DNA from: an uncultured Alphaproteobacteria bacterium
GTDB taxonomy: Bacteria; Pseudomonadota; Alphaproteobacteria; Rhizobiales; Hyphomicrobiaceae
NCBI GenBank assembly: GCA_937950105.1
Contig: CALFEM010000585.1
Location: 1 to 13,618, forward strand
Direction of reading: 5' to 3'
Length of the DNA: 13,618 bases
Within the stretch, counting starts at the first letter, position 1. Every line of letters begins with the position of its first letter. The notes beneath the pieces were generated by a model. It made no database searches. It was not told where the DNA came from and worked only from the letters and a program-made list of their open reading frames with translations. Of the stretch, positions 1 through 7,340 are shown in pieces. The translations under genes and the position numbers were made by a program.

Positions 1-1288
<1,288 letters not shown>

Positions 1289-1417
1289 GTTGCCGCCCGG
1301 TCAGTTGCTGTCAGCTACGACCGAACCACGGCGCCCTTTGATAAAGCTTGAAATGACTTGGTGAACGGAATCTTGCGGCGTGTCCCGGCAGCGATCCGCA
1401 AGCGCACCCGGCGCCGA

Positions 1418-1627
1418 TCAGGTCTTGGTGTCGTCGAGACGGCGCGCCGCATCGAGCGTCAGGATCGGCACCCCATCGCGAACGGGGAACGCGAGCTGCG
1501 CCTTGCGGGAAATCAGCTCCTGCGCCTCGGCATCGTAGTCCAGCGGATGCTTGCTGAACGGACAAACGAGCACGGCGAGAACGCGCGGATCGATCCGACG
1601 GCCGGCGCCGCTTTCATCAGCACTCAT
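1418..1627 (-). CDS. Trm112 family protein
   Basis: A 69-residue protein of the Trm112/YcaR family. The family signature is visible as LVCPFSKHPLDYD near residues 20-32, followed by the QELISRKAQLAFPVRDGVPIL segment (about 36-56), the usual small beta fold. Eukaryotic and archaeal Trm112 is a zinc-binding activator of methyltransferases. The bacterial members are short, and their partners are mostly undefined. Only one cysteine remains here (residue 22), so classical four-cysteine zinc binding is not expected; single-cysteine forms are usual in alphaproteobacteria as far as I recall. The ATG at 1627 has a purine-rich GGGGAG nine bases upstream. It lies 35 bases after the LON-domain gene on the same strand and is probably co-transcribed with it. 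Confidence 0.88.
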   Translation of the reverse strand: MSADESGAGRRIDPRVLAVLVCPFSKHPLDYDAEAQELISRKAQLAFPVRDGVPILTLDAARRLDDTKT

Positions 1628-1662
1628 GACGCGACACTCCCCGCTCTGCGCTCCACCACGCG

Positions 1663-2361
1663 CTACTGCACCATGCCGCCGGCGCTGCCGCTCGAGGCGA
1701 GTTCCATCTCGGCGAGCGCCACCAGAACTTCGGCCCGCGTCCTGAGATCGGCGGCTTCGAGCAGGGCCTGCTTTTCTTCCGGCCCGTACGGGCTCATCAC
1801 CGACAGGGCGTTGACGAGAAATTCGCTGGAGGACTTGAGCACGGCAGCCCAATCGGTCCGCAGTTCCTTGGCATCGAGGTAGCTGCGCAACACGCGCAAC
1901 AAGGTCTCGCGATCGACCTCGTCCTCGCCGAGTCCTGCCTCGAGATCGCTCTCGAAGCGCTCGAAGGCGACGAGGCCGGTGCGGTAGGGCTGCGCGTCCT
2001 GTTTCTCGCCGGCGAGCGTGAAGCGCGCGACGCCGGTCAGCGTTATGAGCAGGCGACCGTCGTCGGTCTCCTGATACGACGTGACGCGGCCGGCACAACC
2101 GACCCGCTTCAGCGCCACGGACTTGCCGAGCGGGCTTTCGCTCATGCTGGCGGCGGCGTGTTCGGGTGCCGGTCCGTCGGGTTGGAGGATGCCGATGAGG
2201 CGGCGGCCGCTCATCACCGCATCGACCATCGCCAGATAGCGCGGTTCGAAAATGTTGAGCGGCAGCGTCACCCGCGGCAGCAGGATGGCCCCGCGCAAGG
2301 GAAACAGCGGCAGCTCGCGCGGCAGATCGCTGGTCGAGCGATAACGGTCCGTGGTGGCCAC
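1663..2361 (-). CDS. LON peptidase substrate-binding domain protein
   Basis: A 232-residue cytosolic protein consisting of the Lon N-terminal (substrate-recognition) domain alone. The diagnostic start ELPLFPLRGAILLPRVTLPLNIFEPRYLAMVD is at residues 16-47, followed by RLIGILQPDG (54-63) and a beta-rich GCAGRVTSYQETDDGRLLITLTGVARF block (88-114). The C-terminal half is helical. The AAA+ ATPase and Ser-Lys protease domains of true Lon are absent, so this is not a protease. Such stand-alone LonN proteins are widespread; a role in recognising or handling misfolded proteins is inferred from the domain. It starts at GTG 2361 without a clear ribosome-binding site. It sits between a CnoX-type chaperone gene and a Trm112 gene on the same strand. 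Confidence 0.9.
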   Translation of the reverse strand: MATTDRYRSTSDLPRELPLFPLRGAILLPRVTLPLNIFEPRYLAMVDAVMSGRRLIGILQPDGPAPEHAAASMSESPLGKSVALKRVGCAGRVTSYQETDDGRLLITLTGVARFTLAGEKQDAQPYRTGLVAFERFESDLEAGLGEDEVDRETLLRVLRSYLDAKELRTDWAAVLKSSSEFLVNALSVMSPYGPEEKQALLEAADLRTRAEVLVALAEMELASSGSAGGMVQ

Positions 2362-2413
2362 CGCATATTCGTTTTCTGCAGCAGACTTGCCGCTCCGGCC
2401 GCCCGCGGCCCAA

Positions 2414-2433
2414 GCCCCTCGAATTCGAGGGGC
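2414..2433. repeat. Perfect 20-bp palindrome between cnoX and the LON-domain gene
   Basis: The 20 bases read identically on both strands (outer GCCCCTCG, central AATT, then CGAGGGGC). As RNA they give an eight-pair GC-rich stem with a four-base loop. It lies 28 bases past the cnoX stop and 53 bases before the LON-domain start. No U-tract follows on either strand, so a simple intrinsic terminator is uncertain. It could be an mRNA-stabilising or processing hairpin, or an operator. Confidence 0.6.
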
Positions 2434-2460
2434 GCCAGCCTGCGAGCCGGTTTCGAGCCT

Positions 2461-3360
2461 TTACGAGAACAGCACCGACGACAGCCGCTTGCGGCCCTCG
2501 ATGGTGGCGGCGTCCTTGGGGCCCCACGCCTCGAAGAACTGTACGAGCTGCTTGCGCGCGGCCTCCTCGTTCCACGCGCGCTGACGGCGCACGATCTCGA
2601 GCAGATGATCGACCGCCTCCGCTTTGCGCCCCTTGGCGGCCAGCGCCACCGCGAGATCGTAACGCGCCTGATGGTCGGCGGCATTGGCCTTCACCCTGGC
2701 TTCGAGGTCGCCAGTGTCGCCGGTTTCCTCACCCTTTCGCGCGAGTTCGAGGGCCGCGCGCACGCCCTCGACGGCACTGGAGCGGGCCTTGTCCGGCGGC
2801 ACCAGCGCGATGGTCTGCTCGGCGCGCTCGAGATCGCCGCTTTTGAGGTAGCAGCGGGCGAGTCCGGCGAGGGCCGCGGCATTCTGCTGATCCTCCTGCA
2901 GCACGGCGGCATAGATCTCGGCCGCACCCTGCAGGTCACCCGCTTCGAACGCCGCATCTGCCTCGGCCAGAGCGTCGTCGATCGGCGTGCCGGCATCGCC
3001 GCCGAGCGCACGATCCATGAACGTGCGGAGCTGGCCCTCGGGCAGCGCGCCCATGAAGCCGTCGACCACCTTGCCGTCGCGGAACGCGTAAACGGTCGGA
3101 ATGGACTGCAAGCGCAACTGCCCGGCGAGCGCCTGGTTCTCGTCGACGTTGATCTTCACCAGGCGCACCTTGCCGCCGTAGCTGCGCACCACCTTCTCTA
3201 TGGTCGGCGTCAGCTGGCGGCAGGGCCCGCACCACGGCGCCCAGAAATCCACCACCACCAGTGCCGACTTCGATGCCTCGATCACGTCCTTGGCGAAGCT
3301 TGCGGTGCTGGCGTCCTTGACCACGTCGGCGCCGCCCGCGCCTGCCGGTTTCATATCCAT
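2461..3360 (-). CDS. cnoX: CnoX/YbbN-type thioredoxin-TPR co-chaperone
   Basis: A 299-residue protein with an N-terminal thioredoxin domain (about 15-120) fused to a TPR-like helical region (about 125-295). The thioredoxin active site WCGPC is at 43-47 (Cys44, Cys47), in the strand-helix context VVVDFWAPWCGPCRQLTP, and the cis-proline is Pro88 (SIPTVYAF). The C-terminal part carries helical repeats such as DAAFEAGDLQGAAEIYAAVL and ARYDLAVALAAKGRKAEAVDHLLEIV. This layout is that of YbbN/CnoX, a chaperedoxin that protects proteins from oxidation and hands them to GroEL or DnaK. A complete CXXC suggests possible redox activity, unlike E. coli YbbN, where one active-site cysteine is replaced. The start at 3360 has a strong GAGGAGG about ten bases upstream. 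It is followed by LON-domain and Trm112 genes on the same strand. Confidence 0.92.
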   Translation of the reverse strand: MDMKPAGAGGADVVKDASTASFAKDVIEASKSALVVVDFWAPWCGPCRQLTPTIEKVVRSYGGKVRLVKINVDENQALAGQLRLQSIPTVYAFRDGKVVDGFMGALPEGQLRTFMDRALGGDAGTPIDDALAEADAAFEAGDLQGAAEIYAAVLQEDQQNAAALAGLARCYLKSGDLERAEQTIALVPPDKARSSAVEGVRAALELARKGEETGDTGDLEARVKANAADHQARYDLAVALAAKGRKAEAVDHLLEIVRRQRAWNEEAARKQLVQFFEAWGPKDAATIEGRKRLSSVLFS

Positions 3361-3484
3361 CTTGACGTATCCTCCTCGGGCCCCTCGGGGCTCATGTGAT
3401 GCGGGGCCACGGCAGCGGCAAGGCCGGTCTGCTGCGGCGGGTTGTCGGCGGGCGGATCAATCTCCCTGTTGCGCCACCGATTCA

Positions 3485-3510
3485 CGTCGCGCGTGGAAGG
3501 ACGCGCGACG
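3485..3510 (-). terminator. GC-rich hairpin downstream of the YbaK/ProXp-ala gene
   Basis: A perfect ten-base inverted repeat (arm CGTCGCGCGT at 3485-3494, partner at 3501-3510) with a six-base loop. It lies 33 bases past the stop of the prolyl-tRNA editing gene on the minus strand and ahead of cnoX. It lacks a run of U, so it may slow polymerase or protect the 3' end rather than terminate alone. Confidence 0.4.
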
Positions 3511-3542
3511 ATCGGGGCGCGGCGCACACTGGCCGGCGCCGT

Positions 3543-4043
3543 TCAGGCGCCTTCGAGATCGGCAATGCGCGGCTCGTGTCCGGTGGCGCGAATGAACCGC
3601 AAAAGGTCGTCGCGTGCAATGTTGGTCGTCGCCGTGTTGGTCATCGGATGACCGTTCACGCTGTCGTGGCGCAGCAGGCGCGCGTCGATGACCACGGTCA
3701 CAATGCCGGCCGTATCGTTCATGATCGCGAAGGCATTGACCGAGCCCGGGGTGACGCCGAGCACCTCGAGCAGCAACGGCGGCTTGCCGAAGCTGAAGCG
3801 GCCGGCGCCAAGCCGCTGCGCCAGCGCCTTGAGATCGACGCGCGTGTCGCTTTCCGCGACCACCAGGAACAGCACGCCTTTGCTGTCCTTGAGGAACAGG
3901 TTCTTGGTGTGCCCGCCCGGAATGGTGCGCTCCAGTTCGTGGCTTTCAGCGACGGTGAACACCGGGGCATGCTCGACCGTTCGCGTGGCGATGCCGAGTT
4001 CCGCAAGGCGCGCGAACAACCGGGCGCGGGCCTCGGCCGCCAT
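3543..4043 (-). CDS. Free-standing prolyl-tRNA editing (YbaK/ProXp-ala) protein
   Basis: A 166-residue single-domain protein of the YbaK/INS superfamily, 'prolyl-tRNA synthetase associated domain' type. Visible motifs are VEHAPVFTVAESHEL, IPGGHTKNLFLKD (containing the lysine expected to take part in deacylation), GVTPGSVNAFAIMND and HPMTNTATT. The family hydrolyses mischarged Ala-tRNA(Pro), supplying in trans the editing that alphaproteobacterial ProRS, which lacks its insertion domain, cannot do; the substrate is assigned from the family, not shown here. I chose the ATG at 4043 because GGGGAG lies ten bases upstream and the N-terminus then matches the usual family start just before LFARLAELGI. 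An in-frame ATG at 4103 would add 20 residues of no recognisable domain. The gene is followed by a hairpin, then cnoX. Confidence 0.9.
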   Translation of the reverse strand: MAAEARARLFARLAELGIATRTVEHAPVFTVAESHELERTIPGGHTKNLFLKDSKGVLFLVVAESDTRVDLKALAQRLGAGRFSFGKPPLLLEVLGVTPGSVNAFAIMNDTAGIVTVVIDARLLRHDSVNGHPMTNTATTNIARDDLLRFIRATGHEPRIADLEGA

Positions 4044-4279
4044 GGCGGCGTCGCTCCCCTGACCCTGCTCGATAGCCTCTCCGACGGCTGACTGGTCGAT
4101 CATGCTGTTCCGATCCGCTCGGTCACCCCAGATCCCCGGTCGCTCCGACGGAGCCGCTTTCGGGGCGTTTCCCATCCGGCTGTAACGCGCCAGCGGCGGG
4201 GCGCGCAACGGCCGTAGAACGTCACCCGAACCGCGGAGAAGCCTTGCGGCTGCGTCGCCAAATGCCGACACGAAGGCGC

Positions 4280-4308
4280 TTGCAATCGAAAACGAGTTGC
4301 GCCATAAG
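4280..4308 (+). promoter_or_regulatory. Candidate sigma-70-type promoter for tRNA-Gly
   Basis: TTGCAA at 4280-4285 and CATAAG at 4303-4308 are separated by exactly 17 bases and lie about 47 bases before the tRNA. Each hexamer matches the consensus at four of six positions. The rest of the stretch from 4104 to 4354 shows no credible gene. Confidence 0.4.
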
Positions 4309-4354
4309 ACGGGGCCGTCGCCCACCGGGCGCCACGGATTTACCCTTTTGGAAT

Positions 4355-4429
<75 letters not shown>

Positions 4430-4434
4430 TCGGT

Positions 4435-4455
4435 CCGGCGCAAAGCCGGTTTCTT
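4435..4455 (+). terminator. Short intrinsic terminator after tRNA-Gly
   Basis: CCGGC at 4435-4439 pairs with GCCGG at 4445-4449 around a five-base loop, followed directly by TTTCTT. It begins six bases after the tRNA CCA, where transcription of a single tRNA gene would be expected to stop. Confidence 0.6.
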
Positions 4456-4481
4456 CCGATAACGCGACACGACTTCTGTCC

Positions 4482-4499
4482 CGCCCGGTTCGCCGGGCG
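4482..4499 (-). terminator. Hairpin just past the ParA-like gene
   Basis: A perfect seven-pair stem (CGCCCGG / CCGGGCG) with a four-base loop lies 25 bases past the stop of the ParA-like gene. Neither strand has a U-tract, so it is a terminator-like or transcript-end-protecting structure in the convergent gap between the tRNA and the ATPase gene. Confidence 0.4.
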
Positions 4500-4524
4500 T
4501 CGGACGGTCGTGTCATCTTGCGCC

Positions 4525-5388
4525 TCAGCCGGTCGCGGCGACCGCTGCCGGCCGGTCGGCCGCCTTCGCCAGCCGCTCGAGCAGCTCCGACGATACCGCG
4601 CGGATCGATTGTCCGACCAGCCCCGGATATTTGGCCATGTAGGAGCGATCCGGCGGCGTGAAGCGCGCCGCATCCTGCAACGGTCTCAGGAACGGCAGCG
4701 CCTGCACGAAGCAGTTGTTGTCCGGGTTGGCTTTCAGCCACGCCTCGTACTCGGCGTCGGCCGGCGCATGCAGGTCCTTCATGTTGATCAGCACGCCGAT
4801 GTTGGCAGCGAAGCCCATTTCCGGATTGAGCGACTTGAAGCGGCGGAATATCTCGAGGCCGCACAGCGAAACGTAGTCCGGTTTGGTCGGCGACAGATGG
4901 AAATCAGCCTCGCGCAGCCACGCCTCGGTGAGCACCGAGAGGCCCGGCGGACAATCGATCAGCACCACATCGAAGACGTTACGAACCTCGGCGAGCAATG
5001 CCCGCACCACGTGGCGCAACCGCGCATGCTGGCTCTCGCGCGAAACCTCACGCTCGAACAGCGTCAGTTGCATGTCGCTCGGAATGACGAAAATGCTGCG
5101 CGCGTCGTCGACGTCCGATACGTCGCGGACGACATAATCGGTCCAGGCCGGTGTGCCTTCCTGCAGTACGCTCGCGACCAGGTAATCGACCAGCGTAGCG
5201 CTGTCGGTCTGCAGCTTGTGCAGGCTGGCGACCGACATCAGCATGCTCGACACGCTGGCCTGCGCGTCACTGTCGATGACCAGCACGGACTTGCCGTGGC
5301 AGGCCGACAGGGTCTCGGCCAGTGCCATTACCAGCGTCGACTTGCCGACGCCGCCCTTGGTGTTCATCACCGCCACGGTATTGCGCAT
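4525..5388 (-). CDS. ParA/MinD-family ATPase (orphan ParA-like)
   Basis: A 287-residue P-loop ATPase of the ParA/MinD/Soj class. The deviant Walker A box KGGVGKST is at 11-18, including the signature lysine Lys11. The A' motif VLVIDSDAQAS follows at about 35-45 and the Walker B-like VVLIDCPPG near the middle, the features of proteins that dimerise on ATP and move cargo on DNA or membrane surfaces. The start at 5388 places the Walker box at the usual distance from the N-terminus, with GGGGCGG upstream. An in-frame start at 5487 would add 33 low-complexity residues. No ParB, parS-like cluster, MinC/MinE or McdB-like gene is visible nearby, so its cargo is unknown. It is bounded by hairpins on both sides and is probably transcribed alone. 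Confidence 0.88.
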   Translation of the reverse strand: MRNTVAVMNTKGGVGKSTLVMALAETLSACHGKSVLVIDSDAQASVSSMLMSVASLHKLQTDSATLVDYLVASVLQEGTPAWTDYVVRDVSDVDDARSIFVIPSDMQLTLFEREVSRESQHARLRHVVRALLAEVRNVFDVVLIDCPPGLSVLTEAWLREADFHLSPTKPDYVSLCGLEIFRRFKSLNPEMGFAANIGVLINMKDLHAPADAEYEAWLKANPDNNCFVQALPFLRPLQDAARFTPPDRSYMAKYPGLVGQSIRAVSSELLERLAKAADRPAAVAATG

Positions 5389-5536
5389 CGTGGCACCGCC
5401 CCGTCCCGCTCTGGCGCCCGCCGGCCATCCCGGCTGCGGACGCGCACTCCCACCCGACTGCGAGGCGAACCAGACAAACCCGGCCAAAGCGAGGCCATGC
5501 CCGTTCCGCGCGTCGGCATCGTGCGTCCCGACAGCC

Positions 5537-5568
5537 GACGGGGCACCCGCAACTGCAGGTGCCCCGTC
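5537..5568 (-). terminator. Strong 11-bp hairpin between the repeat-protein gene and the ParA-like gene
   Basis: GACGGGGCACC at 5537-5547 is perfectly repeated in inverse at 5558-5568 around a ten-base loop. It lies about 75 bases after the stop of the secreted repeat protein and about 150 bases before the ParA-like start, both on the minus strand. No clear U-run follows, so termination is likely but not certain. The rest of the 5389-5641 gap shows nothing recognisable. Confidence 0.55.
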
Positions 5569-5641
5569 AGGAGTTCGATGCTACCCGGCCGCGACCTGCT
5601 TGTCAGCCACGACCAGCAACGCGCGCTGACAAAGGTGCCGA

Positions 5642-6394
5642 TCAGCGGTGATGGAACAGTCCGTGGCCTTCCGAGCGGCGCCACGCATAACCACCCTCGC
5701 GCACCAGCACGCTGCGGCGCTCGACGCCGACCACCGGCGGATGCTCGATGATGTGACGCTCCGGCGCGCGCAGCATCACCGGCCGCTGCACGATGGTGGT
5801 GATGGCCGGCTGATGCACCAGACGCGAGCGGCCATCGCGGACGAGTACACGTTCGGCGACGTGGCGATAGACGGCGGGCGAGACGACCGCGACGCGGCGG
5901 GCCGGTGCGGCGACGACCTGGCGCTCGACGAGCCGGGTGACCGCAGGGGTGCGGACCTTGCACATGCGCTCGCGACCGAACAGGCCGCGGCGGTGCTCCC
6001 AGCGGTAGCCGCCTTGCGCAACGACAACGCGCTCGCGCACCGTCTGCACGACCGCCGGCACCTTCTCGTAATGAACGCGCGCGGGCTCGACCATCACCTT
6101 GCGCACATGCGTGCCGTAGATCGCCGGTTCGCGCACGCGATATGTCTGCGAGGGTGCCACCGTGACGCGCTCGTTGCGCGTGCCGTAGACGGCCGGGGTT
6201 TGCAGGACCTCGCGGTACGCGGGGCGGACGACGACCGGGGTCGAGACGCTGCGATACACGGACGGCGTGCGAACCTTCTCGTAGCAGGAGACGGCATGGC
6301 CGCCGCAGCCATGGCCGAAAGCGCTGGCGGACGCGGCGAACGCCGTCAGCGAGGCGAGCGCCACGGCGGGCGCAGCGAGCTTACGCAACTTCAT
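5642..6394 (-). CDS. Secreted protein of eight degenerate ~22-25-residue repeats (two halves)
   Basis: A 250-residue protein of unknown function. Residues 1-25 form a Sec signal peptide (basic MKLRK, hydrophobic core, ASA cleavage site), so the mature protein should be periplasmic or extracellular. The rest is a chain of imperfect repeats of the form (T/E)PAVYxxxxERVxVxPxxxxY, beginning near 38, 60, 85, 109, 145, 169, 193 and 214. Both the fourth and the eighth end with an extra GGYxW...GLFxxR motif (128-141 and 234-250), so the protein looks like a duplicated block of four repeats. Cysteines occur at 30, 37 and 145. It is rich in Val, Arg, Tyr and Pro and strongly basic. The alternating pattern suggests beta-strands, perhaps a surface or cell-wall-binding fold; this is inference. 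The ATG at 6394 has CGGAG about ten bases upstream. Confidence 0.85.
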   Translation of the reverse strand: MKLRKLAAPAVALASLTAFAASASAFGHGCGGHAVSCYEKVRTPSVYRSVSTPVVVRPAYREVLQTPAVYGTRNERVTVAPSQTYRVREPAIYGTHVRKVMVEPARVHYEKVPAVVQTVRERVVVAQGGYRWEHRRGLFGRERMCKVRTPAVTRLVERQVVAAPARRVAVVSPAVYRHVAERVLVRDGRSRLVHQPAITTIVQRPVMLRAPERHIIEHPPVVGVERRSVLVREGGYAWRRSEGHGLFHHR

Positions 6395-6478
6395 GCTTCA
6401 GATGCTCCGGGATGAGTGCCGCTGCGCGTTCGAGCGGCCGCGTTGAAAGAGAGCGTCTGTGCGACGATCCCCGCTGCG

Positions 6479-6513
6479 AAAAAAATACCGGAACGAGCAG
6501 CTTCGCCGAAGCA
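6479..6513 (-). terminator. Candidate terminator: hairpin plus T8 run upstream of the repeat-protein gene
   Basis: In the 321-base gap between the repeat-protein start and the rppH stop (6395-6715), the minus strand reads through a GCTTC/GAAGC hairpin (6501-6513). A run of eight T follows (6486-6479), after about 14 intervening bases flanked by CCGG copies. This could end transcripts from rppH, or act as a leader element of the repeat-protein gene, whose promoter must also lie in this gap. The spacing between stem and T-run is longer than usual, so confidence is low. No gene is visible in the gap. Confidence 0.35.
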
Positions 6514-6535
6514 AAGCCGGGTTAACAGGTAAACA

Positions 6536-6587
6536 TCGGCCTGCGGCCGATCATAAGACTGAGCATAATCGCAGCGAGCCGCAGGCA
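6536..6587. repeat. Overlapping inverted repeats in the rppH / repeat-protein gap
   Basis: ATCGGCC at 6536-6542 pairs with GGCCGAT at 6546-6552 (three-base loop). GCCTGCGGC at 6540-6548 is also inversely repeated at 6579-6587. The two pairings use the same bases and so are mutually exclusive, which is compatible with a regulatory leader or a chance GC-rich structure. Confidence 0.4.
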
Positions 6588-6715
6588 GCGCTCACGCTAT
6601 GATAATCCGAGCATCGCGAGGACATGAATTGTCGGCGCAAGACATCCTAAGGGCGCAGTTTGTCGCATGCGCGACGGGGCCGACCGGCTTCTGCTGCTCG
6701 CAGTAGTGGCGGAAC

Positions 6716-7228
6716 TCACAGATCGGCGGCGAGCGGGCCGAGGCCGGCGAGAACCTCGCGATAAACCTCCGCCTTGAACGGCACCACGAGGTCCATCAGC
6801 TCGGATCGCTTCGCCCACCGCCAGGCGTCGAACTCGATTTCGTGGTCGGGTGGCGAGATGTCGATCTCGCTGTCGTCGCCGAGAAAGCGCACCGCGAACC
6901 ACTTCTGCTTCTGCCCGCGATAGCGTCCGCCCCACTTCTTGCCGAGCAGTTCCTTCGGCAGGTCGTAGTAGAGCCAGTCGGGATGCTCGGCCACGATCTC
7001 GATGGAGCGGATGCGCGTCTCCTCGTAAAGCTCGCGGCGCGCGGCGGCGGCGGGGTCCTCACCCTTGTCGATGCCGCCCTGCGGCATCTGCCACCACGTG
7101 CCCGGGCCTTCGACGATGTGCTGCTTGGCGTCGGAGCGCTGCCCGAGCCAGATCAGGCCGTCGCGATTCAGAACCATGATGCCGACGCACGGCCGGTATT
7201 CGAGCTTGCTGACGTCGATCTTGCTCAT
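6716..7228 (-). CDS. rppH: RNA pyrophosphohydrolase (Nudix)
   Basis: A 170-residue Nudix hydrolase of the RppH/NudH type. It converts 5'-triphosphate ends of RNA to monophosphates, opening them to RNase E decay, and can also cleave dinucleoside polyphosphates. The Nudix box spans residues 51-73 (GGIDKGED...RRELYEETRI), with the metal-binding glutamates 66, 69 and 70 in place. The usual glycine near the end of the box is Arg72. Flanking RppH features are YRPCVGIMVLNRDG, WWQMPQGG, DWLYYDLP and YRGQKQKWFAVRF. I chose the ATG at 7228: GAGGAG lies six bases upstream, and an in-frame ATG at 7279 would put the start against the ctpA terminator. The gene lies after ctpA but is separated from it by that terminator, so it probably has its own promoter. 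Confidence 0.93.
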   Translation of the reverse strand: MSKIDVSKLEYRPCVGIMVLNRDGLIWLGQRSDAKQHIVEGPGTWWQMPQGGIDKGEDPAAAARRELYEETRIRSIEIVAEHPDWLYYDLPKELLGKKWGGRYRGQKQKWFAVRFLGDDSEIDISPPDHEIEFDAWRWAKRSELMDLVVPFKAEVYREVLAGLGPLAADL

Positions 7229-7281
7229 GGTGCGCTCCTCGGCTCGCTTCCGCCGCTTCATAACGGAAGCGGACGACATGA

Positions 7282-7311
7282 AAAAGGGCGCCTCGCGGGA
7301 GACGCCCTTTT
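7282..7311 (-). terminator. Intrinsic terminator after ctpA
   Basis: A 13-pair stem with a single mismatch (arms 7282-7294 and 7299-7311) and a GCGG loop. On the minus strand it ends in five T. It starts 30 bases after the ctpA stop and should terminate the envC-ctpA transcript before rppH. The plus strand also ends in T's, so the element could work in both directions. Confidence 0.85.
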
Positions 7312-7340
7312 CGTTTCGATCGGAAGCAGTGACGAAGGCT

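Noticed and set aside
2158..3399. Plus-strand open frame of 413 codons
   Set aside because: It is antisense to cnoX and the LON-domain gene, both of which are well supported.
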